Shown here: piece after piece, positions 32,142 through 41,430 of the stretch | Layout: each line of letters begins with the position of its first letter | Position numbering within the stretch: the stretch's first letter is position 1 | Program-made: the position numbers and the translations under genes | Assembly (NCBI RefSeq): GCF_017676385.1 | Contig: NZ_JAFFZN010000013.1 | Span: forward strand, 62,001 to 126,000 | From: Streptomyces spirodelae | GTDB taxonomy: Bacteria; Actinomycetota; Actinomycetes; Streptomycetales; Streptomycetaceae | Direction of reading: 5' to 3' | Length of the DNA: 64,000 bases | The notes under the pieces: model-generated | Databases searched by the model: none | What the model was told of the DNA's origin: nothing | Seen by the model: the letters and a program-made list of their open reading frames with translations, nothing else

Positions 32142-32801
32142 TCAGCCACCGGCCCCGGCGGCGATCCAGCGGATGACGGCGCCGGTGACCACCCCCATGG
32201 CCTCCTCCTCGGTCAGCTCGGCCGACTTCGGCAGCGCGAAGCCGTGATCGGCGTACGCCACCTCCACCAGCTCCGTTCCGTCCGGGAACTCCTCGGGTCG
32301 CCCGAACGGGTCACGTTCGCCCTGCACCACCAGCACCGGCGGCCGCGCGCCGGTCAGCTCCTCGGCGCGCGACTTCTCCGGCTTGCCCGGCGGGTGCAGC
32401 GGGAACGACAGCGCGAGCACCGCCCGCGCGCCCAGCTCTCCCGCCGTACGGCATGCGACGCGGGCGCCCGCACTGCGGCCCCCCGCGATCACCGGCAGCC
32501 CGGCGCGGGTGAGCGCCGGCCACAGGGCGCGCCATGCGGTGTCCAGCGTCCGCGGGGCCGGGGCGACCTTCTTCCCTGCCACCCGCCAGGGCTGCTCGAC
32601 CAGCGCCACGCTGACGCCCTCGGCGGGCAGCGCGGCGGCCAGCGCCCGCAGGTCCCGGGCCTCGATCCCGCCGCCCGCGCCGTGGCCGAGGGCCAGCACG
32701 GTGTGCGCCTTCGGCGCACGGTGCCAGGTGATGCGGGCCTCACCCACGGGGGTGGCGACCCGCTCGGCCTGTACTTCCTGTTTGCTCTTGCGCGCAGTCA
32801 T
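32142..32801 (-). CDS. Alpha/beta-hydrolase family protein (KANL3/Tex30-like)
   Basis: A 219-residue alpha/beta hydrolase: GHGAGGG near residue 40 (oxyanion loop), nucleophile elbow GGRSAGAR near 107, VVQGERDPFG near 158 with the acid, and DHGFALPKS near 185 with the base. The Ser elbow GRSAG and the DP-rich acid loop are those of the KANL3/Tex30 group whose substrates are not known. It lies next to sigR on the same strand but 340 bp upstream of it, with the sigR promoter between. Confidence 0.78.
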   Translation of the reverse strand: MTARKSKQEVQAERVATPVGEARITWHRAPKAHTVLALGHGAGGGIEARDLRALAAALPAEGVSVALVEQPWRVAGKKVAPAPRTLDTAWRALWPALTRAGLPVIAGGRSAGARVACRTAGELGARAVLALSFPLHPPGKPEKSRAEELTGARPPVLVVQGERDPFGRPEEFPDGTELVEVAYADHGFALPKSAELTEEEAMGVVTGAVIRWIAAGAGG

Positions 32802-32946
32802 GGCCGCATGGTGCCAGGCGCTGCGCGCGCTTTCGCCGCACCTTGTCCTGCCGTGCCGGGAGGGGCTGCCCCTGTCTGCCCGACGCGGACTGCGGGCTCG
32901 TCGTGGCCGCTCGCGCAGTTCCCCGCGCCCCTCCGGGCGCGTGTGT

Positions 32947-33792
32947 TCAGAAGAGGGTTTCTTCTTCCGGAGCCGACAGCTCCTTCAGCAGGTGGGGGCC
33001 GTTGTTGCGGACGTTGCTGACGTCCGTGGAGACGGGGTGGGCCCGCATGAGGCCGGTAGGCGGTGGCGTGAGCAGCTCGCGGAGCGACTCCGTGTCCGTC
33101 CGTGAGGGGTCCAGCCAGGCGTCCCAGCGGTCGGGGGTGAGCATCAGCGGCATCCGGGGGTGGATGTCGGCCAGCGAGCGGGGGCCGCCCTCGGCGAGCT
33201 GGTCGGCGTTGGCCAGCGGCGTCGTCTCCGCCTCCGTGGTGATCACCGTGCAGGTGGCCCACCACGCCTGGGGGTGGTCGTCGGGCAGTGTCTTGTCCCG
33301 CCAGAACTCGTACAGCCCGGCCATCGCCATCACCGGCTGTTCCCCGTCGGAGCCGCCCGGCGCTGTCGGCGCGATGAAGTACGGCTGCTTACGGGGCCGC
33401 TTGCGCTTGCCCTCCTGTTCGAGCTTCAGCTCACCTTGTGCGGTGACCCACTCGTAGTAGCCGTCGGCGGGCAGCAGACAGCGCCGCACGACGAAGGGCC
33501 GGCGGTAGGCGGGCTTCTCGTGCACCGTCTCTGCCCGGGCGTTGATCATCTTGACGCCCATGTCGGGTGACTTGGCCCACCCCGGCACCAGACCCCATTT
33601 GAGCGTCCGCAGCTGCCGTACGGGCCGCGGGTCGTCGCTGCCCTTGAGAGGGCGGTCGAGCACCGCGTGCACCTGTTTGGTGGGTGCGACGTTCCAGTCC
33701 GGCGCCAGCGCCTCCGCTGGCTCCCACGCCTCCACCTCGAACAGCCGGACCAGATCCTCGGCCCCCCGGCTCGCTGCATACCGTCCGCACAT
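32947..33792 (-). CDS. SOS response-associated peptidase / HMCES-like (SRAP) protein
   Basis: The 281-residue SRAP protein starts MCGRY, so removal of Met leaves the catalytic Cys2 that bonds to abasic sites in single-stranded DNA. Other family residues are visible: WNVAPT, MINARAETVHEKPAYR, DGYYEW, and DIHPRMPLML with the active-site His. It protects abasic DNA during replication. An in-frame extension to 33909 exists but would bury the Cys. It is divergent from the M50-like gene by 97 bp. Confidence 0.93.
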   Translation of the reverse strand: MCGRYAASRGAEDLVRLFEVEAWEPAEALAPDWNVAPTKQVHAVLDRPLKGSDDPRPVRQLRTLKWGLVPGWAKSPDMGVKMINARAETVHEKPAYRRPFVVRRCLLPADGYYEWVTAQGELKLEQEGKRKRPRKQPYFIAPTAPGGSDGEQPVMAMAGLYEFWRDKTLPDDHPQAWWATCTVITTEAETTPLANADQLAEGGPRSLADIHPRMPLMLTPDRWDAWLDPSRTDTESLRELLTPPPTGLMRAHPVSTDVSNVRNNGPHLLKELSAPEEETLF

Positions 33793-33889
33793 GCCTGCAA
33801 GACTGCCACGGCACGCCGGGCCGTCGCCGTGCGTTGACGGGACACGGAGGGAACGCGGCCCCGGAGCACCTGAGGAGAACACCCCGAAC

Positions 33890-34648
33890 ATGGACAACGC
33901 GAGCATCACGGACGTCTGGGACCGGGTCGTGGGCAGTCAGCCGGACCCCGAGCAGTGGCTGGTGCTGGTCACCGGTCTCGTCGCACTGCTCGCGGTGGCC
34001 CCGCACGGGGTGTGGCGGATATCGCGGAACGCGGTCACCATCGCGCACGAGGGCGGGCACGGGCTCATAGCCCTGGTCACCGGGCGGCGGCTGGACGGCA
34101 TCCGGCTGCACTCGGACACCTCGGGCCTGACGGTCTCGCGCGGCAAGCCGCACGGGCTGGGCATGGTGCTGACCGCCGCCGCGGGGTACACCGCTCCCCC
34201 GCTGCTGGGCCTGGGCGGCGCGTGGCTGCTGGCGGCCAACCACATCACCGCGCTGCTGTGGGGCGCCACGGCGCTGCTGGTCGCCATGCTGGTGATGATC
34301 CGCAACGCCTACGGGGTGCTGACCGTCGTCCTGGCCGGCGGTGCGTTCCTGCTCGTCTCGTGGCTGACGGACCCCGAGGTGCAGGCGGCGTTCGCCTATG
34401 TGGTGGTGTGGTTCCTGCTGCTGGGCGGGGTGCGGCCGGTCTTCGAACTCCAGGGCAAGCGGCGGCGCCAGGGCGTACGCGGTGGAGCGTTCCGGTCCGG
34501 TGGCGCGATGCGGCCCGGCATGCCGGACTCGGACGCCGACCAGCTCGCCCGGCTCACCCACCTCCCCGCCGCCGCGTGGCTGTTCCTCTTCCACGCGGTG
34601 GCGCTGTGCTCCCTCCTCGGTGGCGGACGCTGGCTGCTCGGACTGTGA
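33890..34648 (+). CDS. M50-type membrane zinc metalloprotease
   Basis: The 252-residue integral membrane protein has HEGGH at about residues 53-57 (the HExxH zinc site), embedded in a hydrophobic stretch as in site-2 proteases, then about five more membrane segments. The usual third-ligand motif (NxxPxxxxDG) of M50 is not obvious, so activity is likely but not certain. ATG 33890 follows GAGGAG at a longish spacing. The next gene, aroA, is 72 bp downstream. Confidence 0.8.
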   Translation: MDNASITDVWDRVVGSQPDPEQWLVLVTGLVALLAVAPHGVWRISRNAVTIAHEGGHGLIALVTGRRLDGIRLHSDTSGLTVSRGKPHGLGMVLTAAAGYTAPPLLGLGGAWLLAANHITALLWGATALLVAMLVMIRNAYGVLTVVLAGGAFLLVSWLTDPEVQAAFAYVVVWFLLLGGVRPVFELQGKRRRQGVRGGAFRSGGAMRPGMPDSDADQLARLTHLPAAAWLFLFHAVALCSLLGGGRWLLGL

Positions 34649-34720
34649 GCAGGGCGCTCGCGGCACGGAACGGTGCCTGAGGCCGCCGGGCGGCCGAGCC
34701 CCAGCCATTACAGTGGCCCC

Positions 34721-36145
34721 ATGACCGACCAGCACACCAGCACCGCAGACTCCGCACTCTGGCCCGCTCCCACGGCGCCGGGCCGCATCGAGGCGACCGT
34801 CACCGTGCCCGGGTCCAAGTCGGTCACCAACCGGGCGCTGGTGCTGGCCGCGCTCTCCTCCGAGCCCGGCTGGCTGCGCCGCCCGCTGCGCTCCCGCGAC
34901 ACCCTGCTGATGGCCGGCGCGCTGCGCACCATGGGCGTACAGATCGAGGAGACGGTCTCCTCCGCCTCCGCTGCCATCCCGGCCGAGGGCGAGCGCCCCG
35001 CCGGTGGGCGGCCCGGCGGCGAGGCGTGGCGGGTGATCCCGACCGCGCTGCGCGGCCCGGCCACAGTGGACGTCGGCAACGCGGGCACGGTGATGCGCTT
35101 CCTGCCCCCGCTGGCGGCGCTGGCCCAGGGCCCGATCCGGTTCGACGGCGATCCGCGCTCCTACGAGCGCCCGCTGCACGGCGTCATCGACGCGCTGCGC
35201 GCCCTGGGCGCGCGCGTGGAGGACGAGGGCCGCGGAGCGCTGCCGATGACCGTGCACGGCAACGGCTCGCTGGCGGGCGGCACGGTGGAGATCGACGCCT
35301 CCTCCTCCAGCCAGTTCGTCAGCGCGCTGCTGCTGTCGGGTCCTGGCTTCAACCAGGGTGTCGAGGTCCGCCACACCGGCCGCACCCTGCCGTCCATGCC
35401 GCACATCCGGATGACGGTGGACATGCTGCGTGCCGCGGGCGCCCAGGTGGACGCGCCCGAGGACGGCGGAGCGGCGAACGTGTGGCGGGTGACGCCGGGC
35501 GCGCTGCTCGGCCGCGATCTGACGATCGAGCCGGACCTGTCCAACGCGCAGCCCTTCCTCGCCGCCGCGCTGGTGACCGGCGGCCGGGTCACCGTCCCGG
35601 ACTGGCCCGAGCACACCACGCAGCCCGGTGACGCGCTGCGGGAGATCTTCACGGCCATGGGCGGCTCCTGCGTGCTGGACGAGCGGGGCCTCACCTTCAC
35701 CGGCAGCGGCCGTATCCACGGCATCGACATCGACCTGGGCGAGGTCGGCGAACTGACGCCGGGCATCGCCGCTGTGGCCGCGCTCGCGGAGGGCGAGAGC
35801 GTGCTGCGCGGCGTCGCCCATCTGCGGCTGCACGAGACGGACCGGCTGGCCGCGCTGGTGAAGGAGATCAACGGCCTGGGCGGCGACGTCACCGAGACCG
35901 AGGACGGTCTGCGCATCCGGCCCCGTAGGCTGCACGGCGGTGTCTTCCACACCTACGACGACCACCGGCTGGCCACCGCGGGCGCGGTGCTCGGCCTGGC
36001 TGTCGAGGGCGTCGAGGTGGAGAACGTCGCGACGACGTACAAGACGCTGCCCGACTTCACCCGGATGTGGGGCGACATGCTCGGCGTCCCGGCAGGAGCC
36101 GGGGCCGGTTCCGGGACCGGTGCCGGGGCCGGAGAGAGAGCCTGA
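34721..36145 (+). CDS. aroA: 3-phosphoshikimate 1-carboxyvinyltransferase (EPSP synthase)
   Basis: The 474-residue enzyme joins phosphoenolpyruvate to shikimate-3-phosphate in aromatic amino-acid synthesis. Motifs are present: VPGSKSVTNRALVLAALS, VGNAGTVMRFLPPLA, RPLHGVIDALRALGARV, LPSMPHIRMTVDM, and TYDDHRLATAGAV. A short Ala/Gly-rich tail ends the protein. rsgA follows 13 bp later, so the two are probably one transcript. Confidence 0.95.
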   Translation: MTDQHTSTADSALWPAPTAPGRIEATVTVPGSKSVTNRALVLAALSSEPGWLRRPLRSRDTLLMAGALRTMGVQIEETVSSASAAIPAEGERPAGGRPGGEAWRVIPTALRGPATVDVGNAGTVMRFLPPLAALAQGPIRFDGDPRSYERPLHGVIDALRALGARVEDEGRGALPMTVHGNGSLAGGTVEIDASSSSQFVSALLLSGPGFNQGVEVRHTGRTLPSMPHIRMTVDMLRAAGAQVDAPEDGGAANVWRVTPGALLGRDLTIEPDLSNAQPFLAAALVTGGRVTVPDWPEHTTQPGDALREIFTAMGGSCVLDERGLTFTGSGRIHGIDIDLGEVGELTPGIAAVAALAEGESVLRGVAHLRLHETDRLAALVKEINGLGGDVTETEDGLRIRPRRLHGGVFHTYDDHRLATAGAVLGLAVEGVEVENVATTYKTLPDFTRMWGDMLGVPAGAGAGSGTGAGAGERA

Positions 36146-36158
36146 GAGGGCGCCCGGG

Positions 36159-37178
36159 ATGCGCCGCTACGGCAAGCACACCGACGAGGACGACATCCGG
36201 GTCCGTCCCTCCCGCCGGGGCACCCGCCCGCGTACGCACACCCGCCCCAAGCACGAGGACGCGGCAGAGGGCTTCGTACTGACCGTCGACCGTGGCCGGC
36301 TGACGTGTCTGGTCGAGGGCCGCACGGTCACCGCGATGAAGGCGCGCGAACTCGGCCGCAAGGCCGTGGTGGTGGGTGACCGGGTGGCTGTCGTCGGCGA
36401 CCTGTCGGGTGCCAAGGACACCCTCGCGCGCATCGTGCGGGTGGAGGAGCGCACTTCGGTGCTGCGCAGGACGGCGGACGACAACGACCCCTACGAGCGC
36501 GTCATCGTGGCCAACGCCGACCAGCTCGCCGTCGTCACGGCGCTGGCCGACCCAGAGCCCCGCCCACGGCTGATCGACCGCTGCCTGGTCGCCGCGTTCG
36601 ACGCGGGCCTCGAGCCGCTGCTGGTGCTCACCAAGTCGGACCTGGCCTCGGCCGAACCGCTGCTGGAGACCTACGCGCCGCTGGGGGTGCGCTATGTCGT
36701 CACCAGCCGGGACGACTTCGCCGACGGCGAGGGCGTCGAGGCGGTCCGCGAGCTGATGCGCGGTCAGCTCACCGTATGCGTGGGGCACAGCGGCGTCGGC
36801 AAGACGACGCTGGTCAACGCGCTGGTGCCGGAGCGTCGGCGGGCCACAGGTGTGGTGAACGCGGTCACCGGGCGCGGCCGGCACACCACGACCTCGGCGC
36901 TGGCGCTCCCCCTGCCGCCCTCCACCGTCGGGGAGGACGGCTGGGTCATCGACACCCCCGGGGTGCGCTCCTTCGGCCTCAACCACATTCAGCTCTCGCG
37001 CGTCATCCACGCGTTCCCCGACCTGGAGGCGGGCGCGGAGCACTGCCCGCGCGCGTGCAGCCACAACGAGCCGGACTGCGCGCTGGACCAGTGGGTCGCC
37101 GACGGGCACGCCGACCCTGCCCGACTGCACTCGCTGCGCCGCCTGCTGGCGACGCGGGAGAGGCGGGAAGGGGACTGA
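36159..37178 (+). CDS. rsgA: Ribosome small-subunit biogenesis GTPase RsgA
   Basis: A 339-residue circularly permuted GTPase that matures the 30S subunit. An OB-fold (about residues 38-100) is followed by the G4 motif LTKSDL (before the P-loop), the P-loop GHSGVGKTTLVN, switch area RGRHTTT, and DTPGVRSF. The zinc motif CPRACSHNEPDC ends the protein. The short basic start RRYGKHTDEDDIRVRP is typical of Streptomyces members. Confidence 0.94.
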   Translation: MRRYGKHTDEDDIRVRPSRRGTRPRTHTRPKHEDAAEGFVLTVDRGRLTCLVEGRTVTAMKARELGRKAVVVGDRVAVVGDLSGAKDTLARIVRVEERTSVLRRTADDNDPYERVIVANADQLAVVTALADPEPRPRLIDRCLVAAFDAGLEPLLVLTKSDLASAEPLLETYAPLGVRYVVTSRDDFADGEGVEAVRELMRGQLTVCVGHSGVGKTTLVNALVPERRRATGVVNAVTGRGRHTTTSALALPLPPSTVGEDGWVIDTPGVRSFGLNHIQLSRVIHAFPDLEAGAEHCPRACSHNEPDCALDQWVADGHADPARLHSLRRLLATRERREGD

Positions 37179-37269
37179 TCGCTTCCGCCCGGCCACCGCT
37201 GCATACTGGTTCGCCTGCGCTTGACCTTGTCCCAGAGGGCCCCGACGGGAGCGACGAGAGGAAGAGCAC

Positions 37270-37593
37270 ATGGCGTGGCTGCTGGTGATAGTCGCCGGGT
37301 TGCTGGAGACCGGCTTCGCCGTGTGTCTGAAGCTCTCCCACGGCTTCACCAGACTCTGGCCCACGATCGCGTTCTGCGCCTTCGCACTGGGCAGCTTCGG
37401 CCTGCTGACACTCTCGCTGAAGCGGCTGGACGTCGGTCCCGCGTACGCGGTGTGGACGGGCATCGGTGCCGCGGGTACGGCGATCTACGGCATGGTCTTC
37501 ATGGGCGACGTGGTCTCCGCGCTGAAGCTGATCTCCATCACCCTGGTGATCGTCGGAGTGATGGGCCTCCAACTGTCGGGCAGCGCGCACTGA
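37270..37593 (+). CDS. Small multidrug resistance (SMR/EmrE-family) transporter
   Basis: A 107-residue protein with four membrane segments and the essential acidic residue in segment 1 (GLLETGFAV, Glu13, equal to EmrE Glu14). YAVWTGIGAAGTAIYGM is the family signature in segment 3. It exports cationic drugs or guanidinium by proton exchange. Only one SMR gene is present, so it may be a homodimer; the SugE-like spelling of segment 3 leaves open a guanidinium role. It converges on the TetR gene. Confidence 0.92.
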   Translation: MAWLLVIVAGLLETGFAVCLKLSHGFTRLWPTIAFCAFALGSFGLLTLSLKRLDVGPAYAVWTGIGAAGTAIYGMVFMGDVVSALKLISITLVIVGVMGLQLSGSAH

Positions 37594-37627
37594 CGGGGCA
37601 CGTCCGCAGCCCCCGTGCCGGGTGCGC

Positions 37628-38218
37628 CTAACGAGAGAGCAACGCGCGGACGACCTCGTCCACGCGGCCGCAGGGCTCCTGGTCGTCGGAACCCTGCGCG
37701 GGGGCGACGACGTACGAGAGAGCGACCCGTAACCCCACCTCGTACGCCCTCTCCACATCCCGCCGTTCAAAGGCGCTCGGCGGCCCGCCCACAGGCACCC
37801 GGTGGGCGCGGTCCAACCCGTCCACCACCCGGCTCCGCAGCGCGGCGGCGAGCCTCCCGGGCTCTCCCGGGGGCGAGGGCACCAGCGCTCCGAAGCACCC
37901 GGTGAGCGCCGCCCGCACAATGGGTTCCGCCCGGGCAGTCCGCAGGACCCACCGAGCGGCGGCCGCACAGCACCCGGCGGCATCGCTCCCACTGCGGCGG
38001 GCCTCCGCCGCGGTGCGCCCCGCGCCGTCCAGGAAGTCCTCCAGTACCCGCTCGACGAGCGCGGCGCCCAGCCCTTCCTTGCTGCCGAACTCGTTGTAGA
38101 GCGTCTGGCGCGACACCCCGGCGGCCGCCGCGACATCGACCATCCGTACGACCGTCCAGGGCTGTGACCGCACCGCCACATGGGCGGCGTCCAGCAGGGT
38201 CTCGCGTGCAGTAGGCAT
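37628..38218 (-). CDS. TetR-family repressor
   Basis: A 196-residue regulator with a TetR HTH at residues about 25-50 (VDVAAAAGVSRQTLYNEFGSKEGL) and a C-terminal effector domain. ATG 38218 follows GGAGGCGACG. Tail-to-tail with the SMR gene and 34 bp from it, it may control that transporter. The ATTGAC/GTCAAT repeat just upstream is the best operator candidate, controlling its own promoter. Confidence 0.87.
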   Translation of the reverse strand: MPTARETLLDAAHVAVRSQPWTVVRMVDVAAAAGVSRQTLYNEFGSKEGLGAALVERVLEDFLDGAGRTAAEARRSGSDAAGCCAAAARWVLRTARAEPIVRAALTGCFGALVPSPPGEPGRLAAALRSRVVDGLDRAHRVPVGGPPSAFERRDVERAYEVGLRVALSYVVAPAQGSDDQEPCGRVDEVVRALLSR

Positions 38219-38258
38219 CGTCGCCTCCCCAGACCGGCAGCCCGGTGTGCGGCACAGA

Positions 38259-38285
38259 ATTGACGCACCGCCAAGAGGTGTCAAT
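38259..38285. promoter_or_regulatory. Inverted repeat in the TetR-hisN divergent region
   Basis: ATTGAC (38259-38264) and GTCAAT (38280-38285) are inverted around 15 bases. On the minus strand TTGACA within it could be the -35 of tetR. An autoregulatory operator is the likely role. Confidence 0.5.
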
Positions 38286-38344
38286 ACACGGCGCACGCGC
38301 ATGGCCGTGTGGCCGGGGGTTTCGTCGCTCGATACTGTTCGGCC

Positions 38345-39139
38345 ATGCTGGACTATCACGATGATCTGCGTCTCGCCCATGTACTGGCCGACGCCGCCGA
38401 CGCCGCGACCATGGAGCGGTTCAAGGCTCTCGATCTGAAGGTCGAGACCAAGCCGGACATGACGCCGGTGAGCGAGGCCGACAAGGCGGCCGAGGAGCTG
38501 ATCCGCACCTCGCTCCAGCGCACCCGTCCGCGTGACGCGGTGCTGGGCGAGGAGTTCGGCACCGAGGGTCACGGGCCGCGCCGCTGGGTGATCGATCCGA
38601 TCGACGGTACGAAGAACTATGTGCGCGGAGTCCCCGTGTGGGCGACGCTCATCGCCCTGATGGAGATGGGCGAGGGCGGTGACCGGCCGGTGGTCGGTGT
38701 CGTCTCGGCGCCCGCGCTCAACCGCCGCTGGTGGGCGGCGAAGGGCTCGGGTGCCTACAGCGGCCGCAGCCTGTCGAAGGCCACCCGGCTGGAGGTGTCC
38801 AAGGTGGCCGAGGTGCGGGATGCCTCGTTCGCCTACTCCTCGCTGCACGGCTGGGAGGAGCGCGGCATGCTGGGTGGCTTCATGGATCTGACCCGGGACT
38901 GCTGGCGGACCCGCGGCTACGGCGATTTCTGGCCTTACATGATGGTCGCCGAGGGCTCGGTGGACATGTGCGCGGAGCCGGAGCTGTCGCTGTGGGACAT
39001 GGCCGCCAGCGCGGTCATCGTCGAGGAGGCGGGCGGTACCTTCACCGGGCTCGACGGGAATCCCGGGCCGCACAGCGGCAACGCGGCGGCCTCGAACGGG
39101 CTGTTGCACGAGACGCTGCTGAGCTATTTGACGGCCTGA
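38345..39139 (+). CDS. hisN: Histidinol-phosphatase of the inositol monophosphatase fold
   Basis: A 264-residue metal-dependent phosphatase with VLGEEFG, WVIDPIDGTKNYVRG (Asp-x-Ile-Asp-Gly-Thr) and LSLWDMAASAVIVEEAGG. In Streptomyces and other actinobacteria, HisN of this fold cleaves histidinol phosphate in histidine synthesis. Generic inositol monophosphatase activity cannot be excluded. Divergent from the TetR gene. Confidence 0.87.
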   Translation: MLDYHDDLRLAHVLADAADAATMERFKALDLKVETKPDMTPVSEADKAAEELIRTSLQRTRPRDAVLGEEFGTEGHGPRRWVIDPIDGTKNYVRGVPVWATLIALMEMGEGGDRPVVGVVSAPALNRRWWAAKGSGAYSGRSLSKATRLEVSKVAEVRDASFAYSSLHGWEERGMLGGFMDLTRDCWRTRGYGDFWPYMMVAEGSVDMCAEPELSLWDMAASAVIVEEAGGTFTGLDGNPGPHSGNAAASNGLLHETLLSYLTA

Positions 39140-39303
39140 TCCGATCGGCTGCGGCCACTCGTCCAGGTGCTCCGTACAACGGTCCTTGTTGTGACCTCCG
39201 ACACATGTGAACATGAGAATCCGCTCGCTTGTGTCCTTGTGAACCACTTCTCGAGCTGCGTTCCGCGCCCGGGAAGCCGTTCCGCCAAGGAGGTAGCACC
39301 CTC

Positions 39304-39702
39304 ATGCCCGAACACGTCCACCACGCCATGAGCACCGTGGTCCTCACCATCGGCCCAGCGCACACCCTCCGTCAGGCAGCACAACTGATGTCGGCCCGCC
39401 GGGTCGGCGCCGCAGTCGTCCTCGACCCCGACACCAGCGGGCTCGGCATCCTGACCGAGCGCGACATCCTCGACTCCCTCGGCGCGGGCCAGGACCCGGA
39501 TCGGGAGCGGGCACACGACCACACCACCACCGACGTCGTCTTCGCCACGCCGGACTGGACGCTGGACGCGGCGGCCCAGGCCATGACGCGCGGCGGCTTC
39601 CGCCATCTGATCGTGCTCGACGGACCGGAGCCGGTGGGCGTCCTGTCCGTACGCGACATCGTCCGCAACTGGTCCAACGCCCAGGTCCCGGCCACCCTCT
39701 GA
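39304..39702 (+). CDS. Two-CBS-domain protein
   Basis: A 132-residue protein of two CBS motifs: VGAAVVLDPDTSGLGILTER DI-type end in the first (to about residue 55), and RHLIVLDGPEPVGVLSVRDI in the second. CBS pairs bind adenine nucleotides and regulate partners. AAGGAGG precedes ATG 39304. No partner is encoded in the same transcript. Confidence 0.9.
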   Translation: MPEHVHHAMSTVVLTIGPAHTLRQAAQLMSARRVGAAVVLDPDTSGLGILTERDILDSLGAGQDPDRERAHDHTTTDVVFATPDWTLDAAAQAMTRGGFRHLIVLDGPEPVGVLSVRDIVRNWSNAQVPATL

Positions 39703-39751
39703 GACGCCGAAACCCGGGCCCCGAAGGGGCGCGGCGAAGCCGCACACGCGC

Positions 39752-39792
39752 ACCGGAGGGACCGGAGCCCCATGGCGTCCGGTCCCTCCGGT
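39752..39792. terminator. Bidirectional terminator between the CBS gene and catalase
   Basis: ACCGGAGGGACCGG and CCGGTCCCTCCGGT form a perfect 14-bp stem with a 13-base loop between convergent genes. Confidence 0.8.
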
Positions 39793-39812
39793 CTCGTACG
39801 GCGAGCGGTCGG

Positions 39813-41279
39813 TCAGCCGCGCAGGGCCTGGACCGCGGCCTCCAGCCGCTTGCCGTAGTCGGGGTCCGCCTTGCGGAAGTTCGCGATCGCGCGCTGAAGG
39901 ATGTCGTCCCGGGAGACACCCGCCATGGCGTTCGCCAGGTTGTCGATCAGCCGCGCCTTCTCGTCCTCCGTCATCAGCCGGTAGAGGTTCCCGGCCTGGA
40001 CGAAGTCGTCGTCCTCGGCGTGCGAGGGTGCCGGGTGGTCCTCGGTGGTGCCGCTGACCGGCAGCGGCTGCCACAGCGGACGGCCGGTCTGGGCCGGCGC
40101 GCCGAAGCTGTTCGGCTCGTAGTTCTTCGCCCCGCCGTGCCGGCCGTCGTACATCACGCCGTCCCGGCCGTAGCTGCGAGCCTGCGTTGCCTTCGGCTCG
40201 TTCACCGGCAGCAGGTCGGCGTTGATGCCGACGCGGTAGCGGTGCGCGTCACCGTAGGCGAAGAGGCGGCCCTGGAGCATCTTGTCGGGCGAGGGCCCGA
40301 TGCCCGGCACGAAGTGGTGCGGGGAGAAGATCGACTGCTCGACCTCGGCGAAGATGTTCCGCGGGTTGCGGTTGAGCTCCAGCTTGCCGAACCACTGGAC
40401 CGGGTAGTCGGCGTGCGGCCACACCTTGGTCAGGTCGAACGGGTTGAACCGGTAGTTCGCCGCCTCGGCAGCGGGCATGATCTGCACGCCCACGGTCCAG
40501 GTCGGGTACTCGCCCCGCTCGATGGCCTCGCGCAGGTCACGCTGGTGGCTGTCGGGTTCCTTGCCGGCCAGCTCCCCGGCCTCGGCGGCCGTGAGGTTCT
40601 TGATGCCCTGGTCGGTCTTGAAGTGGTACTTGACCCAGAAGACCTCGCCGGCCTCGTTGGTCCACTGGAAGGTGTGGGAGCCGAAGCCGTCCATGTGACG
40701 GTAGGAGGCGGGGATGCCCCGGTCTCCGAAGAGCCAGGTCACCTGGTGGGTCGACTCGGGTGACAGGCCCCAGAAGTCCCAGACGTTGTCCGGCTCCTGG
40801 GAGCCGGTGTACGGGTCGCGCTTCTGGGTGTGGATGAAGTCGGGGAACTTGAGGGCGTCCTTGATGAAGAACACCGGGGTGTTGTTGCCGACGAGGTCGT
40901 AGTTGCCCTCTTCGGTGTAGAACTTCAGCGCGAAGCCGCGGGGATCGCGCACCGCGTCGGCGGCCCCGAGGTTGCCGGCCACCGTGGAGAAGCGCAGGAA
41001 GACCTCGGTCTCCTTGCCGATCTCGGAGAGGAACTTCGCCCGGGTGCAACCGGTCACATCCGCGGTGACGGTGAACTTTCCGTACGCGCCCGCGCCCCGG
41101 GCGTGCACGATGCGCTCCGGGATGCGCTCGCGGTTGAAGTGGGCCAGCTTCTCCAGCAGGTGCTGGTCCTGAACGAGCACGGGGCCACCCGCGCCGGCGG
41201 TCTGGCTGTTCTGGTTGTCCGCGACCGGAGCGCCGGCTTCCGTTGTCATGGGTCCGGTCGTCTCGTCCTGCACGGTCAC
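39813..41279 (-). CDS. Monofunctional haem catalase
   Basis: The 488-residue enzyme splits hydrogen peroxide. The active-site block ERIVHARGAGAYG with His59, FVPGIGPSPDKMLQGRLFAYGDAHRYR with the haem-ligand Tyr, and the length identify a small-subunit (clade 3) catalase. GTG 41279 follows AGGAGG. It is divergent from a Fur-family gene, the usual catalase/CatR layout; the box at 41338-41352 lies between them. Confidence 0.95.
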   Translation of the reverse strand: MTVQDETTGPMTTEAGAPVADNQNSQTAGAGGPVLVQDQHLLEKLAHFNRERIPERIVHARGAGAYGKFTVTADVTGCTRAKFLSEIGKETEVFLRFSTVAGNLGAADAVRDPRGFALKFYTEEGNYDLVGNNTPVFFIKDALKFPDFIHTQKRDPYTGSQEPDNVWDFWGLSPESTHQVTWLFGDRGIPASYRHMDGFGSHTFQWTNEAGEVFWVKYHFKTDQGIKNLTAAEAGELAGKEPDSHQRDLREAIERGEYPTWTVGVQIMPAAEAANYRFNPFDLTKVWPHADYPVQWFGKLELNRNPRNIFAEVEQSIFSPHHFVPGIGPSPDKMLQGRLFAYGDAHRYRVGINADLLPVNEPKATQARSYGRDGVMYDGRHGGAKNYEPNSFGAPAQTGRPLWQPLPVSGTTEDHPAPSHAEDDDFVQAGNLYRLMTEDEKARLIDNLANAMAGVSRDDILQRAIANFRKADPDYGKRLEAAVQALRG

Positions 41280-41337
41280 GTGCGCCTCCTGTGCATCACA
41301 TCTGTCCTGTACGCCAACCACCCGCAACACTACATTG

Positions 41338-41352
41338 GACTTTGTCTAAGTC
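41338..41352. promoter_or_regulatory. Fur/CatR-type operator between catalase and its regulator
   Basis: GACTT (41338-41342) and AAGTC (41348-41352) are inverted around TGTCT in the AT-richest part of the divergent gap. TTGGAC/GTCTAA overlaps it. This resembles Fur-family boxes. The repeated TACGGGTTC-GT motif at about 41371-41396 is a second, unassigned feature before the regulator. Confidence 0.55.
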
Positions 41353-41430
41353 AAGAAGAGGCCGAAACCCATACGGGTTCCGTACTCGTACGGGTTCTGT
41401 GCATGGACACACCACTGCTAAGCTGGACCC

